Assembly: GCF_002975205.1 (NCBI RefSeq)
Contig: NZ_PCOC01000001.1
Location: forward strand, 124,001 to 188,000
DNA from: Ochrobactrum vermis
GTDB lineage: Bacteria; Pseudomonadota; Alphaproteobacteria; Rhizobiales; Rhizobiaceae
Reading direction: 5' to 3'
DNA length: 64,000 nucleotides
The translations under genes and the position numbers were made by a program. Below, piece after piece: positions 50,738-61,933 of the stretch. Positions within the stretch are counted from its first letter, which is position 1. Every line of letters begins with the position of its first letter. The notes under the pieces were generated by a model. That model had not been told where the DNA came from. It worked only from the letters and a program-made list of their open reading frames with translations, and made no database searches.

Positions 50738-53032
50738 TCAGTTCGTCGCATTATAGGCAGTGATTGCCGCCATGTTGACGATGTCGGAATCCTTCGCACC
50801 GATGGTGACGATCTGCGCGGGCTTGTCGAGGCCTACGAGCAATGGACCGATGACTGTTGCACCACCCAGTTCCTGCAGCATGTCGGCGGCAATCGAGGCC
50901 GAATGATTGTCCGGCGTGACGATCACATTGGCCGGGCCTGACAGGCGGATGAATGGATACTGTTCCATCAGCTTCGGGTTCAGCGCCACATCGGCACTCA
51001 TTTCACCGTCGAATTCGAAATCGACATGACGTGTCGCCAGAATGCGGACGGCTTCCTGAATGCGTGCGGAACGTTCACCACCCATATGGCCGAAAGTGGA
51101 GAAGGCGGTCAGCGCGACACGTGGCACATACCCCATGCGGCGCGCCATGCCTGCAGCTTCAACTGCAATATCGGCAAGTTCGGCTGCGGTCGGCATTTCA
51201 TGGACGGCGGTATCGGCGATGAACACCGTACGACCGCGGCAAAGCGCGATGGAAACGCCGACCATGCGGTGGCCGGGCTTGGAATCGATCACACGGCGCA
51301 CGTCGTCCAGACCCGTCGCGTAATTGCGGGTCACGCCCGTTACCATGCCATCGGCATCGCCGAGCGCGACCATACAGGCCGCAAAATGATTGCGGTCATT
51401 GTTGATGAGGCGGTGGCAATCGCGCGTCAGATAGCCCTTGCGCTGCAGTTTCTCGTAGAGATAGTCGGCATAGGCGGCATTGCGGCTCGACAGGCGTGCA
51501 TTGATGATTTCGATGCCGGGACGGTCAAGATCGAGACCGGCAGCCTTGGCCGTATCCTTCACCCGTTCCTCGCGGCCAACCAGAATGGCGGTGCCGAGAC
51601 CCTGATTGACGTAGGAAACGGCGGCGCGCATCACCTGTTCTTCTTCGCCTTCGGCGAAGACGATGCGCTTCGGCTGACGGCGGACACGTTCATAGATGCC
51701 GCGCAACGTGGAAGCGATCGGATCGCGACGCGCTGACAGTTCGCGCTTGTAGCCTTCAATATCGGCAATGGCGCGTCCGGCAACGCCGGTTTCCATCGCC
51801 GCCTTGGCGACCGCAGCCGAGACGGATGCAAGCAGGCGTGGATCGAACGGCACCGGGATGATGTAGCTCGAGCCGAAACGTGGGCGGCTGCCTTGATATG
51901 CGGCGACCACATCGTCCGGCACGTCCTCACGGGCAAGCTCGGCCAGCGCGTTGACGGCTGCAATTTTCATCGCATCGTTGATGGTGGTTGCACGAACATC
52001 GAGTGCGCCACGGAAGATATAAGGGAAGCCAAGGACATTGTTGACCTGGTTCGGATAATCCGAACGACCGGTGGCAACGATGGCATCATCACGGATGCGC
52101 GCCACTTCTTCAGGCGTGACTTCCGGGTCGGGATTGGCCATGGCGAAGATGATCGGGTTCGGTGCCATGGAACGGACCATGTCTTCGGTGAACGCGCCTT
52201 TGGCCGAAAGGCCGAACACGACATCTGCACCGTTCATGGCATCTGCGAGGGACCGCTTGTCGGTCTTCACCGCATGGGCAGACTTCCACTGGTTCATGCC
52301 TTCTTCGCGGCCCTGATAGACGACACCCTTGGTATCGCACAGGATGACGTTTTCCGAAGCAAAGCCCATTGCCTTGATGAGTTCGATACAGGCAATACCC
52401 GCCGAACCTGCGCCATTGCAGACGAGCTTCGTCGTCTTCATGTCGCGTCCGGTCAGATGCAGCGAATTGATCAGACCGGCAGCGGCAATGATTGCCGTTC
52501 CGTGCTGGTCGTCGTGGAAGACGGGAATATCCATCAATTCGCGCAGGCGCTGCTCGATGATGAAGCAGTCTGGCGCCTTGATATCTTCCAGATTGATGCC
52601 GCCGAACGACGGCCCGAGATAGCGTACCGCATTGATGAAGGCGTCGATGTCGGTCGTATCGACCTCAAGGTCGATGGAGTCGACATCGGCAAAGCGCTTG
52701 AACAGCACGGCCTTGCCTTCCATTACCGGCTTGGATGCGAGCGCGCCCAGATTGCCGAGGCCCAGAATGGCGGTGCCGTTCGAGATGACTGCGACCAGAT
52801 TGCCCTTGGCCGTATAGTCATAGGCGCGGGCGGCGTCTTCGGCGATTGCCTTCACCGGCACGGCGACGCCCGGAGAATAGGCGAGCGACAGATCGCGCTG
52901 CGTGGTCATGGGCTTGGTGGGGTTGATCTCCAGCTTGCCCGGGCGACCCTGCGCGTGAAAGTCTAGCGCTTCCTTCTCACTGGCTGTGGGTGCGCGTTCT
53001 GATGTGTTGCCCTTCGGCGTCGAGGCTGGCAT
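50738..53032 (-). CDS. maeB: NADP-dependent malic enzyme (MaeB type with PTA-like C-terminus)
   Basis: This 764-residue enzyme converts malate to pyruvate and CO2 with NADP. The malic domain has SLAYSPGVAVPVKAIAED, the metal site FHDDQHGTAIIAAA and the NAD(P) fold LVCNGAGSAGIACIELIK. The C-terminal ~330 residues resemble phosphate acetyltransferase but usually lack activity and give allosteric control by acetyl-CoA. The ATG at 53032 has GGAGGGAAC upstream; a farther in-frame ATG at 53083 adds 17 residues and is less likely. It is divergent from mutS. Confidence 0.95.
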   Translation of the reverse strand: MPASTPKGNTSERAPTASEKEALDFHAQGRPGKLEINPTKPMTTQRDLSLAYSPGVAVPVKAIAEDAARAYDYTAKGNLVAVISNGTAILGLGNLGALASKPVMEGKAVLFKRFADVDSIDLEVDTTDIDAFINAVRYLGPSFGGINLEDIKAPDCFIIEQRLRELMDIPVFHDDQHGTAIIAAAGLINSLHLTGRDMKTTKLVCNGAGSAGIACIELIKAMGFASENVILCDTKGVVYQGREEGMNQWKSAHAVKTDKRSLADAMNGADVVFGLSAKGAFTEDMVRSMAPNPIIFAMANPDPEVTPEEVARIRDDAIVATGRSDYPNQVNNVLGFPYIFRGALDVRATTINDAMKIAAVNALAELAREDVPDDVVAAYQGSRPRFGSSYIIPVPFDPRLLASVSAAVAKAAMETGVAGRAIADIEGYKRELSARRDPIASTLRGIYERVRRQPKRIVFAEGEEEQVMRAAVSYVNQGLGTAILVGREERVKDTAKAAGLDLDRPGIEIINARLSSRNAAYADYLYEKLQRKGYLTRDCHRLINNDRNHFAACMVALGDADGMVTGVTRNYATGLDDVRRVIDSKPGHRMVGVSIALCRGRTVFIADTAVHEMPTAAELADIAVEAAGMARRMGYVPRVALTAFSTFGHMGGERSARIQEAVRILATRHVDFEFDGEMSADVALNPKLMEQYPFIRLSGPANVIVTPDNHSASIAADMLQELGGATVIGPLLVGLDKPAQIVTIGAKDSDIVNMAAITAYNATN

Positions 53033-53187
53033 GTTCCCTCCGGTTTCATCTGCGGGAGAACCTCGATAGCGCCAGTCAGGCATCGTGTAAACAGTGCTTC
53101 GAGGAATAGATATTCATCCAAAAACGATGGAATACGAAATTTTATAACTTTAGCCTCGTCGGCTAAGCAATAAATGAAGGTTTTTAA

Positions 53188-55920
53188 ATGGAAACGACGG
53201 CTAACGAAAACACCTCGGAAGCGGAAGACAATGCCGCCGAGGCAGCGCCCGTTCGCCTGACGCCCATGATGGAACAATATATCGAGATCAAGGCGGCGAA
53301 TGTCGATTCGCTGCTCTTCTATCGCATGGGTGATTTCTACGAGCTGTTCTTCGATGACGCAGTGGAGGCATCAGCAGCACTGGGCATCACGCTCACCAAG
53401 CGCGGCAAGCATCTGGGCGAGGATATTCCCATGTGCGGCGTGCCGTTCCATGCTGCCGACGATTATCTGCAGAAGCTGATCGCCAGGGGCTATCGCGTCG
53501 CTGTCTGCGAACAGGTGGAAGACCCGGCAGAGGCGAAGAAACGTGGCTCCAAATCGGTGGTGAAGCGCGATGTGATCCGTCTCGTCACGCCGGGTACGCT
53601 GACCGAAGAAAAACTGCTGGATCCGTCCGAAGCCAATTTCCTGATGGCGATGGGACGCACACGCGGCGACGGCGCGCTGGCGCTCGCCTGGATCGATATT
53701 TCAACCGGAACCTTTCGCGTGGCGGAAACCACATCGGACCGGCTTTTCGCCGATGTGATGCGGGTAGACCCGCGTGAACTCGTCGTGGCCGACAGCGCCT
53801 TCCACGATGAGGAGCTGCGTCCGGTCTTCGATCTGGTCGGCAAGGCTGTGACGCCGCAGCCGGCGACCCTCTTCGACAGCGCAGCCGCTGAGGCGCGCAT
53901 CCAGCGCTATTTCAACGTGGCAACGCTCGATGGTTTCGGCCAGTTCAGCCGTCCCGAACTCTCGGCCATTTCCGGCGCAATCGCCTATATCGAAAAGACG
54001 CAGATTTCAGAGCGCCCGCCCTTGATGCGGCCCGAACGTGAACATGAGGGTGGCACGCTTTTCATCGACCCGGCCACGCGTGCCAGCCTGGAACTTGCCC
54101 GCACCATGTCGGGCAATCGCGATGGCAGCTTGCTGAAGGCGGTTGATCGCACGGTGACCGGAGGTGGTGCGCGGCTTTTGGCGGAACGGTTGACCGCGCC
54201 GCTGACCGACCCCAAGGCAATTGCGTTGCGGCTCGATTCCGTTTCCTGGTTCCTGAGCGAGCAATCGCTCTGCGAGGCCATGCGTGCGGAACTGAAGGGT
54301 GTGCCGGATATGCCGCGCGGACTCTCGCGTCTCGCCGTCGGACGCGGTGGGCCACGCGATCTGGGAAGCCTTGCCCGCGGCTTCGAGGCCGCGCATATCA
54401 TTGCGAGCCTGCTGGAAAGCGCCTTGCTGCCCGATGAACTGGCGCATGCCCGCGATGCTGTCAGCGCCATGCCCGCCATCTTTACTGCTCATCTCGACCG
54501 GGCTTTGGCCGACGAATTGCCGCTTCTGAAACGCGACGGTGGTTTCGTGCGTGGAGGTTATAATTCCGAACTCGATGAAATGCGGGCCTTGCGTGACCAG
54601 TCGCGCCGGGTGATCGCCGGTCTGCAGGCCAACTATATCGAAGAGACCGGTATCAAGTCGCTGAAGATCAAGCATAACAATGTGCTTGGCTATTTTATCG
54701 AGGTGACGGCCAACAATGCCGGGGCGATGACCGATACGGATGAAGCCAAGGGTCGCTTCATTCATCGCCAGACCATGGCTAATGCCATGCGCTTTACCAC
54801 GACTGAACTGGCGGAACTGGAGAGCAAGATCGCCAATGCCGCCGACCGCGCATTATCCATCGAGCTTGCCGTGTTCGAGGAACTGACGGCGGAGGCCGTC
54901 TCCCACGCCGATAGTATCCGCGCCGCCGCATCGGCGCTTGCGGCTTTCGACGTCTCGGCATCGCTTGCCGTGCTGGCGGAAGAGCAGGGCTATTGCCGTC
55001 CTCAAGTCGATGACAGCCTGTCCTTCAATATTGTGGCTGGTCGCCATCCGGTCGTCGAGCAGGCGCTGCGACGTCAGGCGGCCAATCCGTTCGTCGCCAA
55101 TGATTGTGATCTCTCGCCACAAACGGACGGCGGAAATGGTGCGATCTGGCTTCTGACCGGTCCGAACATGGGCGGTAAGTCGACTTTCCTGCGCCAGAAC
55201 GCGCTGATCGCGATCCTTGCCCAGATGGGCTCATTTGTACCTGCTGGTTCTGCGCAGATCGGTGTCGTGGACCGGTTGTTCAGCCGCGTCGGTGCTTCCG
55301 ACGACCTCGCGCGCGGGCGCTCGACCTTCATGGTTGAAATGGTGGAAACGGCTGCGATCCTCAATCAGGCGGGCGAACGCTCGCTGGTGATCCTCGATGA
55401 GATCGGGCGCGGTACGGCCACTTTCGACGGACTGTCCATTGCCTGGGCGGCCGTTGAATATCTGCATGAGAAGAACCGTTGCCGGGCGTTGTTCGCCACG
55501 CATTTTCATGAAATGACGGCGCTTTCGGAAAAGCTGGAGCGGCTTTCCAATGTCACCATGCGGGTCAAGGAATGGGATAATGATGTCGTCTTCCTGCATG
55601 AAGTGGCAAAGGGTGCTGCCGACCGGTCCTACGGTGTGCAGGTGGCGCGCCTCGCCGGTCTGCCGGAAGCGGTCGTCAACCGCGCGCGCGATGTGCTGCA
55701 TCAGCTTGAAGCTGGCGAAACATCCGGCAAGGCGGACAAGCTGATCGACGATCTGCCGCTGTTCTCGGTCGTCTTGCAGCAGGAAAAGCCGAAGCCGCAG
55801 GCATCGGCAAAGGACAGCGAACTGGCGAAAGCCGTCTCTGGTATCAGTCCCGATGAACTGACGCCCCGAGAAGCGCTGGACCTGATCTACAAGTTGAAAG
55901 AACTGGCCGGAAAGGCGTGA
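53188..55920 (+). CDS. mutS: DNA mismatch repair protein MutS
   Basis: This 910-residue protein recognises base mismatches and small loops. The N-terminal mismatch-binding domain has [12 protein letters not shown], containing the Phe-x-Glu motif. The ATPase domain has Walker [14 protein letters not shown] (about 657), Walker [18 protein letters not shown] and the [10 protein letters not shown] segment. The ~30-residue N-terminal acidic extension is typical of rhizobial MutS. It has its own promoter region (155 bp between divergent starts) and a terminator. Confidence 0.97.
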   Translation: METTANENTSEAEDNAAEAAPVRLTPMMEQYIEIKAANVDSLLFYRMGDFYELFFDDAVEASAALGITLTKRGKHLGEDIPMCGVPFHAADDYLQKLIARGYRVAVCEQVEDPAEAKKRGSKSVVKRDVIRLVTPGTLTEEKLLDPSEANFLMAMGRTRGDGALALAWIDISTGTFRVAETTSDRLFADVMRVDPRELVVADSAFHDEELRPVFDLVGKAVTPQPATLFDSAAAEARIQRYFNVATLDGFGQFSRPELSAISGAIAYIEKTQISERPPLMRPEREHEGGTLFIDPATRASLELARTMSGNRDGSLLKAVDRTVTGGGARLLAERLTAPLTDPKAIALRLDSVSWFLSEQSLCEAMRAELKGVPDMPRGLSRLAVGRGGPRDLGSLARGFEAAHIIASLLESALLPDELAHARDAVSAMPAIFTAHLDRALADELPLLKRDGGFVRGGYNSELDEMRALRDQSRRVIAGLQANYIEETGIKSLKIKHNNVLGYFIEVTANNAGAMTDTDEAKGRFIHRQTMANAMRFTTTELAELESKIANAADRALSIELAVFEELTAEAVSHADSIRAAASALAAFDVSASLAVLAEEQGYCRPQVDDSLSFNIVAGRHPVVEQALRRQAANPFVANDCDLSPQTDGGNGAIWLLTGPNMGGKSTFLRQNALIAILAQMGSFVPAGSAQIGVVDRLFSRVGASDDLARGRSTFMVEMVETAAILNQAGERSLVILDEIGRGTATFDGLSIAWAAVEYLHEKNRCRALFATHFHEMTALSEKLERLSNVTMRVKEWDNDVVFLHEVAKGAADRSYGVQVARLAGLPEAVVNRARDVLHQLEAGETSGKADKLIDDLPLFSVVLQQEKPKPQASAKDSELAKAVSGISPDELTPREALDLIYKLKELAGKA

Positions 55921-55938
55921 GCTGGGCTTCAGAAGCAA

Positions 55939-55964
55939 AAAGGCGAAGCAGATGCTTCGCCTTT
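55939..55964 (+). terminator. Bidirectional terminator between mutS and olsB
   Basis: An 11-bp perfect stem AAAGGCGAAGC / GCTTCGCCTTT with a 4-nt loop lies between the convergent stops at 55920 and 55970. Confidence 0.92.
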
Positions 55965-55969
55965 ATTAT

Positions 55970-56863
55970 TTACACGAAGCGGTTCGCTTCAGCGCCGTAA
56001 TAGGTAATGTAGCGGCTGGAAATGCGCTCAATCGGCAGGATGATGAACACGTCGGTTGTGCCGAATGCTTCATCGATCACTGCGCCGTCCCCGATCATCG
56101 CACCAAGACGCAGATATCCCTTCACCAAAGGCGGCATCGAGAACAAGGCAACCTTGTTGTTGATGGCTTCCTTCGGCATCAGGTCCATGGCCTGATAGCG
56201 ATTGGGCAGGGCACGAACGTCCCAGTCATCCGTGGCGCGGCAGTTGTGATGGAGGAATGACAGGCCGAGCGCGTGCGCAGCAGGCACAGCGCCGTGGAAC
56301 GAAGCGCAGCCGAACATCACATCGATGGAATGGCGGCGGCAATAGGCCCACGCACCTTGCCACAAAAGCTCGACAGTACGCTTGGAACGATATTCCGCTT
56401 TCACACAGGAGCGACCCAGCTCAAGCAGACGAAGGTTCGGACGCGAAAGCGCGAGACGCTGCACGTCATATTCGTCGGCAGAGTAGAAGCCGAGTGCCTT
56501 TTCCGCCTGATCGCTGCGCATCAGACGATAGGTGCCGACAATCTGCTGGTGCTCCGGTACGGGCAGGGCTGTGTCGTAAACGAGCAGATGATCGCAAATA
56601 GCGTCGAAGCGGTCGGCATCACGAAGCTCTGCGGCTTCGATGGTCTCCCGGCGTGCGCCCATTTCTTCGAAGAAGACACGGAAACGCAGTTCCTGCGCGG
56701 CCTCGATAGCCTCGCGTGAGTTTGCAAGCCGTACTTCCAACGATCCGATGCGTCCCAGAACGATGGGATCGCCGTTGGACGCGAATAGCGCCTGTTGTGC
56801 TTCTAAGCCTGACATGACCGTATCATCAATGATTTGCTGGTCCATTCCAAGCAGTACTGTCAT
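55970..56863 (-). CDS. olsB: L-ornithine N(alpha)-acyltransferase (OlsB family)
   Basis: This 297-residue GNAT-fold protein is close to OlsB, which transfers 3-hydroxyacyl chains from ACP to ornithine to form lyso-ornithine lipid, a phosphorus-free membrane lipid. Typical segments are RFRVFFEEMGA, LELGRSCVKAEYRSKRTVELLWQG and DVMFGCASFHG. Older annotation called such proteins hemolysin-like. olsA is not adjacent here. The start at 56863 has AGGAG upstream, and a 275-bp upstream gap holds its promoter. Confidence 0.87.
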   Translation of the reverse strand: MTVLLGMDQQIIDDTVMSGLEAQQALFASNGDPIVLGRIGSLEVRLANSREAIEAAQELRFRVFFEEMGARRETIEAAELRDADRFDAICDHLLVYDTALPVPEHQQIVGTYRLMRSDQAEKALGFYSADEYDVQRLALSRPNLRLLELGRSCVKAEYRSKRTVELLWQGAWAYCRRHSIDVMFGCASFHGAVPAAHALGLSFLHHNCRATDDWDVRALPNRYQAMDLMPKEAINNKVALFSMPPLVKGYLRLGAMIGDGAVIDEAFGTTDVFIILPIERISSRYITYYGAEANRFV

Positions 56864-57138
56864 GATGATCGCTCCTGATTTGTCTATTCACGTATTCCTG
56901 AACGGCTTTCCCACTGATATTTCAGCAGGAGATAGAGGATTCCAATCCTCACCCGGTCTGATTGCGTGGACAGGATGTCCAGTTCGACCGAAGCAGTACA
57001 GATTCAGTGCTACGCGACGATGACAGAAGCATGTCACCAATGTGTCCATTCGGGTGGCCGGACCTTATCCCCTTCAAAAAGCTCTTAATTTCACGAGATC
57101 AAATTATGCGAAAGGTCTGAAGTGATCAAGCCGCGCCG

Positions 57139-57621
57139 TCAGCGGGCAGCCCGTTCGCGCCGCCAGCCGAGAAATTCCTCCAGAATTATGAGGCCGGCGC
57201 CGATGGTGATGAACGTGTCGGCGAGGTTGAACACGGCGAATGACCATGTTGGCAGGTGGAACAGAATATAGTCCACGACGTAACCGTGCATCACGCGGTC
57301 GATGAGATTGCCGATCGCACCGCCAACCACGAGCGCAAAGCCGTAGCGTGCAAAGATGCGGTCCGGTGCGTTGGTCCACCACAGATAAAGCACGAACAAA
57401 ATAACTGCGGCGGTGAGCGCGACCAGTCCCCAATCGTGCAGCCAGGCGAGCATTGAAAAGGCAATGCCTTCATTGTGTGTGCGGAACAATGCAAGAAACG
57501 GCAGCAGGGCGATCTGCTGGCCATAACCCATCCGTGTTTCCACCAGATGCTTGACGCCCTGATCAATCAAGACTGTGAGAACGACGACGACAAGTGAGGA
57601 CCAGACCGCGTGCCGCTTCAT
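57139..57621 (-). CDS. lspA: Lipoprotein signal peptidase II
   Basis: This 160-residue inner-membrane aspartyl protease has four transmembrane segments. The catalytic dyad is Asp108 in GNLIDRV and Asp135 in FNLADTFIT; both are intact. It cleaves prolipoproteins after diacylglyceryl modification of the lipobox Cys. Its start overlaps the stop of the upstream TrmH-family gene by four bases (ATGA), so it is the last gene of a three-gene operon. Confidence 0.96.
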   Translation of the reverse strand: MKRHAVWSSLVVVVLTVLIDQGVKHLVETRMGYGQQIALLPFLALFRTHNEGIAFSMLAWLHDWGLVALTAAVILFVLYLWWTNAPDRIFARYGFALVVGGAIGNLIDRVMHGYVVDYILFHLPTWSFAVFNLADTFITIGAGLIILEEFLGWRRERAAR

Positions 57622-58502
57622 CCAGATGCCCTTTCATCGAGCGTAAGTGCGTCGCGACGGATTTCGTAGAGCATAACGCCGGTGGCAATTGCGAGATTGA
57701 GAGAATCTGCACGACCTGCCTGTGGAATGCGCGCGAGCTGGTCGCAAGCGTCGGCAAGATTGTCTGGCAGGCCTTGCTGCTCATTGCCCATCATCAGCAC
57801 GACGGGCTTGTTGGCATAGGGAATGGTGCGATAGTCGACTGCACCTTTCAGATGAGTGCCGACGACGAGGCCGGAAAAGCCCTTGCGCCAGTTGAGGAAG
57901 TCGGCTTCCGTTGCCTTGTAGAGCGGCAGGGAAAAGACTGAGCCCATCGTGGCGCGCACGGTTTCCAGCGAATAGGGATCTGTGGTGTCGCCGATCAGAA
58001 TAACGCCCTTGGCGCCGACCGCATCAGCGGTACGGATGACTGTACCCAGATTGCCGGGGTCGCGCACGCGGTCCAACGCGATGTAGACCTCGCTGTTCTT
58101 CGGCTTGAGACTTGAAAGCGGCCGGTACTGCTGCTCGAAAACGCCCACCACCACCTGCGGATTGTCGCGGCGGGTGATGGTAGCCATGATTTTTTCGGTT
58201 ACTTCCAGCACCAGCCCGCCCTTGGCGAAGGTGCGGGCGGCGACCTGTTCGACCATTTTGTTGCCTTTGCCGGACTTGGCGAAGACCAGTGTCTTGATGC
58301 GCCAGTCCTGTTCCAGTGCGTCAATGACAAGCTTCAGCCCTTCGGCCAGAAAAACGCCCTGCTGGTCGCGGAATTTTTTCAGCGCCAGCGAGCGCAGGTC
58401 TTTCACAATAGGATTGGTGAGGCTGGTGACTTCCTTCACCTGGCCTACCTTCGAATATTCGGCACGAGAGCCGCTTTTGGAAAAATCGTCGTCACGGCTC
58501 AT
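57618..58502 (-). CDS. TrmH/SpoU family RNA 2'-O-methyltransferase
   Basis: This 294-residue SPOUT-class methyltransferase has a substrate-binding N-terminus. The three knot motifs are [29 protein letters not shown] and [17 protein letters not shown]. It is predicted to methylate ribose in rRNA or tRNA; the target nucleotide is not known from sequence. It overlaps the upstream RlmI-like gene and the downstream lspA gene by four bases each, so all three are translationally coupled. Confidence 0.93.
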   Translation of the reverse strand: MSRDDDFSKSGSRAEYSKVGQVKEVTSLTNPIVKDLRSLALKKFRDQQGVFLAEGLKLVIDALEQDWRIKTLVFAKSGKGNKMVEQVAARTFAKGGLVLEVTEKIMATITRRDNPQVVVGVFEQQYRPLSSLKPKNSEVYIALDRVRDPGNLGTVIRTADAVGAKGVILIGDTTDPYSLETVRATMGSVFSLPLYKATEADFLNWRKGFSGLVVGTHLKGAVDYRTIPYANKPVVLMMGNEQQGLPDNLADACDQLARIPQAGRADSLNLAIATGVMLYEIRRDALTLDERASG

Positions 58503-59656
58503 TTTGCTACCCAGCGGCTGAACATGGATGTGGAAAGCGCGCGTCCGCCAGAATGATCGTTCGAACGTTCGCGCAGAATAAGTTCGCCCGATTCGACCGT
58601 GCCGCCAAGGCCGGTGAAACGGTCGCGCATCAGCTCGTGAATGGCGAAGAACGATGCGCGGATCGAATAGGCAGTCAGGATGACGGCCAGCGGCTTCGGC
58701 GTCAGGATGGACCGGCAGGTATCGACCATGGCGGGCAGGTGCTCGAACAACTGCCAGACCTCGCCACTCGGTCCACGTCCGTAGGCAGGCGGATCAAGCA
58801 GGATGATGTCATAGAAGCTGCCGCGCCGTTCTTCGCGCGCCACGAACTTCATCGCGTCTTCGCAGATCCAGCGGATCGGCTTGTCGGACAGCCCGGCCAT
58901 TTCCTGGTTTTCACGCGCCCAGTTGATGGCTTTCTTGGACGCGTCGACATGGGTCACTTCCGCGCCCGCACGTGCGGCCACCAGCGAGGCGACACCGGTA
59001 TAGCCGAAAAGATTGAGCACCTTCACGCTACGTCCGGATTTGATCCCTTCCCGGATAAGCCCATCCATATACGACCAATGCGCGGCCTGTTCGGGGAACA
59101 CACCGACATGGCGGAATGAGGTGAACCGGCCATGAAAGGAAATTCCGTCATGCTGCATAGGCCATGTTTCGCCGAGCGGCACTTTCGGAAACGCCCAGCG
59201 TCCCATGCCCTCCTCGTCGGTATTGCCGGTGAAGACGGCATCGGCCTGATCCCACTCCTTTTGCGGCAGGCTCGGCAGCCAGATGGCCTGACCTTCCGGG
59301 CGGACGATCCGATAGGGGCCATATTGCTCAAGCTTCAACCCGTTGCCGCTGTCGAGAAGCGCATAATCGGCAGATGGTTCGGTTTCGAGGATGACCGGTA
59401 ATTTCTCGCCCGGGCGCGGGCCGGTATAGGGCTTGATTTCGCGCAGCAGGGAGACAGGACGTTCCCGCTCTTCGGTTATCGGCTTGGGCGCGGCCTTGGC
59501 GAATTGTGGGCGCGGCTTTTTGAAAGGCGCACCTTTACTCTCAAGCTTGCCTTCAAATTTGCGCTCTGGGCGTGGCGCATCATTTCTTGCGCGCTCGAAG
59601 CTGCGTTCCTGCTTGCCGCCCGACGGCTTTTTGCCTTTTCCTCTTGGCGTCTTCAC
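58499..59656 (-). CDS. RlmI-like class I SAM-dependent rRNA methyltransferase
   Basis: This 385-residue protein has a Lys/Arg/Pro-rich N-terminal extension (about 1-65). A SAM-binding core follows with VKVLNLFGYTGVASLVAARAG and the catalytic-type motif LLDPPAYGRG (NPPY-like). It resembles RlmI/YccW 23S rRNA cytosine methyltransferases, although no PUA domain is obvious at the N-terminus. The GTG at 59656 is chosen because GGAG lies 6 bp upstream; the TTG at 59668 would precede this site. It heads the operon with the TrmH-like gene and lspA. Confidence 0.88.
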   Translation of the reverse strand: MKTPRGKGKKPSGGKQERSFERARNDAPRPERKFEGKLESKGAPFKKPRPQFAKAAPKPITEERERPVSLLREIKPYTGPRPGEKLPVILETEPSADYALLDSGNGLKLEQYGPYRIVRPEGQAIWLPSLPQKEWDQADAVFTGNTDEEGMGRWAFPKVPLGETWPMQHDGISFHGRFTSFRHVGVFPEQAAHWSYMDGLIREGIKSGRSVKVLNLFGYTGVASLVAARAGAEVTHVDASKKAINWARENQEMAGLSDKPIRWICEDAMKFVAREERRGSFYDIILLDPPAYGRGPSGEVWQLFEHLPAMVDTCRSILTPKPLAVILTAYSIRASFFAIHELMRDRFTGLGGTVESGELILRERSNDHSGGRALSTSMFSRWVAK

Positions 59657-59761
59657 CCGAAACTCCAATCATCATAATTGAGGTCTAGGTAGGATAAACA
59701 AGGCCAGTGGGGAAGGGGAAAACGACGTTCAATCGCGCACAAAAGGCTTTTCAAGGTTTGG

Positions 59762-59788
59762 AAACCCGGAAGTTTTGCTTCCGGGTTT
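59762..59788 (-). terminator. Terminator of the lapA-like gene
   Basis: An 11-bp perfect stem AAACCCGGAAG / CTTCCGGGTTT with a TTTTG loop lies 16 bp past the stop at 59805 on the minus strand. Confidence 0.85.
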
Positions 59789-59804
59789 GAGAATAGAGGG
59801 CGTT

Positions 59805-60128
59805 TCAGGAGTTCGCGACCGATATGTTGCGTTTTTCGGCGGCGGTGCTGCGTTCAAGCAGACGCGCCGCTTCCTGCTTGTACATGCGCTCCTTGCGGCG
59901 ATGCTTGCCCTGCGTGAGCCAGGTCACCAGGGAACCGATGACGACACCAAGAAGAAGTGCGCCAAACAACCAAAGGAACAGCGGCGCATTATAGGACAGA
60001 GCGGGATTGCCTGGGTTGAACGGGTCGATCGTGAATTGCACCGATGCACGATTGGCAACCGACAATGCGATCAGTACCACTGCGAGCGGTACCAGAACGA
60101 CGATGGCGATGATGCGTTTTGCCGCCAT
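59805..60128 (-). CDS. LapA family (DUF1049) membrane protein
   Basis: This 107-residue inner-membrane protein has two transmembrane segments (about 5-25 and 48-70) and a charged C-terminal tail likely to form a coiled coil. The NRASVQFTIDPF segment between the helices is typical of LapA/YciS. In enterobacteria LapA takes part with LapB in regulating LPS synthesis. No lapB is adjacent, so that role is inference. The ATG at 60128 lies 8 bp after ihfB, in the sppA-ihfB-lapA-like order known from Rhizobiales. Confidence 0.88.
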   Translation of the reverse strand: MAAKRIIAIVVLVPLAVVLIALSVANRASVQFTIDPFNPGNPALSYNAPLFLWLFGALLLGVVIGSLVTWLTQGKHRRKERMYKQEAARLLERSTAAEKRNISVANS

Positions 60129-60136
60129 GATGTCTA

Positions 60137-60421
60137 TCAGACTGCGCCGTTGAGACGGTCGCGCAGCTCCTTGCCGGTCTTGAAGAACGGGACCCACTTT
60201 TCTTCCACGTCCACCGTTTCGCCGGTGCGCGGGTTGCGGCCGCTGCGTGCAGGACGGTTCTTCACCGAAAAGGCACCAAAGCCGCGCAGCTCAACGCGAT
60301 TGCCGTCGGCAAGGGCATTTGTGATCTCGTCGAATACCGCGCCCACGATGTTTTCGACATCGCGCTGAAAGAGATGCGGATTACGGCTGGCGATAATCTG
60401 AACGAGTTCCGATTTGATCAC
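60137..60421 (-). CDS. ihfB: Integration host factor beta subunit
   Basis: This 94-residue nucleoid protein pairs with IHF-alpha to bend DNA sharply at specific sites. The family signature [21 protein letters not shown] is intact, including the Pro that intercalates. The start is GTG at 60421 ([10 protein letters not shown]), with AGGGG 9 bp upstream; this gives the standard length. In-frame upstream codons exist, but they would add an unconserved leader running towards the end of sppA. The lapA-like gene follows 8 bp later. Confidence 0.94.
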   Translation of the reverse strand: MIKSELVQIIASRNPHLFQRDVENIVGAVFDEITNALADGNRVELRGFGAFSVKNRPARSGRNPRTGETVDVEEKWVPFFKTGKELRDRLNGAV

Positions 60422-60495
60422 GGCTTTAAACCCCTGTTCTTCTGTTTGTTTCATCCGGTATCTACCGGATATTGTGTAAGTTTGCCCGGCTGGCG

Positions 60496-61467
60496 TCAAT
60501 TCGCTTCAGGTGTACCGTCAACGTGCCAAACCGAGAGAAGTCCGTCAAGAAAGATGCGTTCCTTGGCGATCTCCTTCAACATGCCGTCGGCTTCCTGCGG
60601 CACGCCAAGAAGGCGCGCACCGGCATGAATGATAAGATCACGCAACGAGAAACCCGTGTCACTGCTGACCGGTTTCCATTCCAGGCGCGGCAAATCCTTG
60701 GAGAGCCCCTTGCTCGCAAGCCAGGCAACGGCCTCTTCTTCACCACCCAGTCCGTCGATCAATTTTTTATCCAAAGCCTGCCGTCCGGTAAAAACTGCAC
60801 CATTGGCCAGTGCCAGCGCCTGTTCATGCGTAAACGAACGGCGCTTTTCGACAATATCCACGAACCATGCATAAGAATCCATGATCATGTTGCGGATCAT
60901 GCTCTTGGCCTCTTCACTGGCCGGGCTGAAATAATTGGGCTCTGCCTTGAGCGGCGAAGATTTGATGGTCTCGACCTTGACGCCGATCGTGTCGAGAAGC
61001 TTCGAGACATCGGGATATTGAAACAGTACCCCGATTGAGCCCACGATGGAGGTCTGCCGCGCCACGATATGGTCAGATGCGCTGGCAATCATGTAACCGG
61101 CAGAGGCAGCAAGCGTTCCCACCTGGGTGACCACCGGCTTTTTCGCGGCAATCTTGCGCACGGCCTCAAAAATCGCTTCGCCGCCAACGGTGGTTCCGCC
61201 GGGCGAATCGAGGACCAGAATCACGCCCTTGACAGCGTCGTCCTTGGCGATTTTGTCGAGGCGTTTCAGCAATTCCTCGTTCTCGAAGATGGTGCCCTCG
61301 ATACGAACCTTGGCGATATGCGGCTGGTTGAAATTGGTGCCGCGCATGGACCATGAAGCAAAGACGGCAATCAGGGCCGCAATCAGAAGCAGGAAGGCTG
61401 CACGCCAGATGGTCAGCTTTCTGCGCAGTTTCCGACGTTCAATGATTGCTTCGGCGTCTTGAGCCAT
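60496..61467 (-). CDS. sppA: Signal peptide peptidase SppA (S49 family)
   Basis: This 323-residue membrane-anchored serine protease has one N-terminal transmembrane segment (about 20-40). The catalytic residues are probably Ser122 in [12 protein letters not shown] and Lys174 in SSPLKAEP, a 52-residue spacing like that of Bacillus SppA. It is the short, single-domain form. It degrades remnant signal peptides in the membrane. ihfB and the lapA-like gene follow on the same strand. Confidence 0.93.
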   Translation of the reverse strand: MAQDAEAIIERRKLRRKLTIWRAAFLLLIAALIAVFASWSMRGTNFNQPHIAKVRIEGTIFENEELLKRLDKIAKDDAVKGVILVLDSPGGTTVGGEAIFEAVRKIAAKKPVVTQVGTLAASAGYMIASASDHIVARQTSIVGSIGVLFQYPDVSKLLDTIGVKVETIKSSPLKAEPNYFSPASEEAKSMIRNMIMDSYAWFVDIVEKRRSFTHEQALALANGAVFTGRQALDKKLIDGLGGEEEAVAWLASKGLSKDLPRLEWKPVSSDTGFSLRDLIIHAGARLLGVPQEADGMLKEIAKERIFLDGLLSVWHVDGTPEAN

Positions 61468-61933
61468 TCCCGTCCATCCGTTCGTTCAACCAGCGCAGCT
61501 TGCGCCCGGCACTTCACCTTTTGCCTCGAATGAAGGCGAGCGGCAAGTATCTTTGGTGTAGCCATAGGGTCAGAGATAGTGCCTGAAATATATTGCAATG
61601 AACAATTCGCGATTCCGGTTGCTTCATTTGATAAGCCGTTCGAGCGCGCCGGGCCAGTATTATGTAGAAGCTGTAATTGGACCGGGTTTTGTGGTATCGA
61701 AGAGTTGATTAGCATTCTACCTAAATTCGGTGGAGTGTAAATTGGGCTGAATTATCAAAGGTATAAGCCGTTCCTGCTACCTGTTTGCGAGGCGGGTGCG
61801 GTGTTTTGTGCGGTATAAAGCTATTGAGCAACCGGCTATTTCACCCCAAATAAACCGTATTGAAATGAAACGGCGCGATATGGATGCGCTGATTATTGAA
61901 CTCTATGAAAGCCGTTGAGGAAACGAACGAAAC
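61468..61933. other. 466-bp divergent region between sppA and lptC
   Basis: No gene is supported. The region is more AT-rich than its neighbours and must carry both promoters. The last 170 bases before lptC form an open frame without an early start, ending in a possible 17-codon ORF at 61865-61918. It has no recognisable family and is not called. Confidence 0.7.

Noticed and set aside
51893..52966. 357-codon plus-strand frame opposite maeB
   Set aside because: It is an antisense shadow of the malic enzyme domain, with no start context or family match.
61865..61918. 17-codon ORF just before lptC
   Set aside because: It is too short and without a recognisable match; the open frame upstream has no start codon. 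It may be leader sequence.
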